NCBI GenBank assembly: GCA_024695725.1
Contig: JAILHQ010000141.1
Span: forward strand, 1-6,474
Direction of reading: 5' to 3'
Source: Cyanobacteria bacterium RUI128
GTDB lineage: Bacteria; Cyanobacteriota; Vampirovibrionia; Gastranaerophilales; Gastranaerophilaceae
DNA length: 6,474 nt
Shown: piece after piece, positions 5,577-6,474 of the stretch
Position numbering within the stretch: the first letter of the stretch is position 1
Layout of the letters: each line of letters begins with the position of its first letter
Notes under the pieces: generated by a model
What the model was told of the DNA's origin: nothing
Seen by the model: only the letters and a program-made list of their open reading frames with translations
The model's database searches: none
Position numbers and translations under genes: made by a program

Positions 5577-6474
5577 CTATGGTGTTGGTTTTGTTTCTGT
5601 TCCGTACAGGAAGCAGTTCTTCAGCCCGACTAAATCATCGGCATCGCAGTTATCAAGCGCATCTGCAACAGAAGTATAAGGCTTGCCTTCAAGCCATCCT
5701 GCAACAGCTGCCCAGACAGAGTTGTCGTTAACACACCAGCTTGAGTTGTAACCTTCATCAGACCCGCTTGAGTCGTAACTTTCATCAAATGTGATGTAGT
5801 TACTTTCGCCTCCGATAGTTATTTCTTCGATTCCGTCTTCGTCTATGGAAACTATATTTGCGCCAACATTTGAATTAAAGATATATTTGAACTCAGCATT
5901 AGTCATTCCTGCAAGTACTTCAGGATTGATAACAACAAAGTGATCTCTGCCTTCGTCTGCTGTGGTTGTACCGTTAAATACGATTCTTATATTGTCATAA
6001 TTAGCTGCAATATTAACGACATCATCACTTCCGTCAAAGTCATAAATTCTTACGGAAGTTGTGTCACTCAAAGATATGTCATAAACATCATCCTTATCAC
6101 CTGCAGAGAAGACAACGTCTTCCCCTCCTAAATTGCTGTATCGGAGGCTGCCGAAAGACTTAATAACATTGTATCCGTCTGACGATGATATTTCACTCGG
6201 AGCATAGCCTGAGTTATTTATCAGTAACATATTGTTGCCTTCATTTAAATCTGCATCATATTTAACATCAGAGCCAAGGAAATTATATGCGTGAGCAGTA
6301 TCTTCTATAACAGGAGTGGTTGTCGCATCATAACTGTAATAAATTGCACCGCCGCCTTGTGTGTTACTTGGTACTTCTGTATCTATAAACAGATTCCCAT
6401 CTTCGTATGCCATACCATCAAGGACTGCAAAATCAGTCATTTGAACACCACCAATTTGAAGGGTATCTTTGTTA
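5577..6474 (-). CDS. RTX-like acidic repeat protein, C-terminal part (start outside the window)
   Basis: The frame is open from the window edge to TAG at 5577. An ATG at 6440 could give 287 residues, but the frame continues upstream as NKDTLQIGGVQ with protein-like composition and only a poor GGTGG before that ATG, so the gene probably extends beyond the window. Residue numbers are from that ATG. The protein is very acidic and rich in D, S, N, G and Y. Residues 114-144 (GDKDDVYDI... then SVRIYDFDGSDDVVNI) resemble a degenerate RTX cassette GxGxDxYxF-x(n)-IxDxxGxDxI and align with the end of the beta-roll in the other RTX protein of this window. The tail carries VA-x-WL (246-250), YTS (255-257) and D260, shared with that protein, and three cysteines (236, 265, 276). 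No catalytic motif is visible. It is likely a secreted or surface calcium-binding protein related to the other; it could also be a non-calcium beta-roll. Confidence 0.7.
   Translation of the reverse strand, partial: NKDTLQIGGVQMTDFAVLDGMAYEDGNLFIDTEVPSNTQGGGAIYYSYDATTTPVIEDTAHAYNFLGSDVKYDADLNEGNNMLLINNSGYAPSEISSSDGYNVIKSFGSLRYSNLGGEDVVFSAGDKDDVYDISLSDTTSVRIYDFDGSDDVVNIAANYDNIRIVFNGTTTADEGRDHFVVINPEVLAGMTNAEFKYIFNSNVGANIVSIDEDGIEEITIGGESNYITFDESYDSSGSDEGYNSSWCVNDNSVWAAVAGWLEGKPYTSVADALDNCDADDLVGLKNCFLYGTETKPTP

Noticed and set aside
5455..5731. Two overlapping plus-strand frames of 74 and 86 codons
   Set aside because: They span the terminator hairpin and the antisense of the right-hand RTX-like gene, with no Shine-Dalgarno site.

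Overview
The window is AT-rich DNA with densely packed genes, Shine-Dalgarno sites of the AAGGA/GAGGA/AAGGTGG type and a standard genetic code (TAA, TGA and TAG all serve as stops). It contains proteins with hemolysin-type (RTX) calcium-binding repeats, which are mostly exported by diderm bacteria through type I systems. It also contains a REP-like palindrome. An AT-rich, possibly gut-associated diderm lineage fits (for example Gastranaerophilales/Vampirovibrionia or the AT-rich gut alphaproteobacteria). That placement is inference; nothing here fixes the taxonomy.

Left end, minus strand (1-1342): a lipoic-acid redox operon. A sigma70-like promoter (1315-1342) drives a compact dihydrolipoyl dehydrogenase (lpdA, 47-1282). 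Its stop codon overlaps, as ATGA, the start of a gene that runs off the window edge and whose first 16 residues look like lipoyl synthase (lipA).

Middle, plus strand (1416-4539): a 770-residue RTX-type protein divergent from lpdA. It alternates beta-roll repeats with three copies of a short hemolysin-related module and ends in a non-repetitive tail. It is followed after 40 bases by a short, C-terminally clipped PLP-dependent aminotransferase-like protein of the DegT/StrS type. The pair is probably co-transcribed.

Right part, minus strand (4554-6474): an unrecognised small protein with six cysteines (4620-5255) with its own terminator at 4554-4578. Then comes a roughly 320-base gap holding a REP-like hairpin and a strong terminator, and finally the C-terminal part of a second, acidic RTX-like protein (5577-6474) whose start lies outside the window.

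The most interesting point is that the two RTX-like proteins, encoded on opposite strands, share a degenerate RTX-type cassette and a C-terminal motif (VA-x-WL, then YTS and D, then spaced hydrophobics). This could be a common C-terminal export or anchoring domain. No transporter, activating acyltransferase or immunity gene is present here, so no complete system can be claimed.
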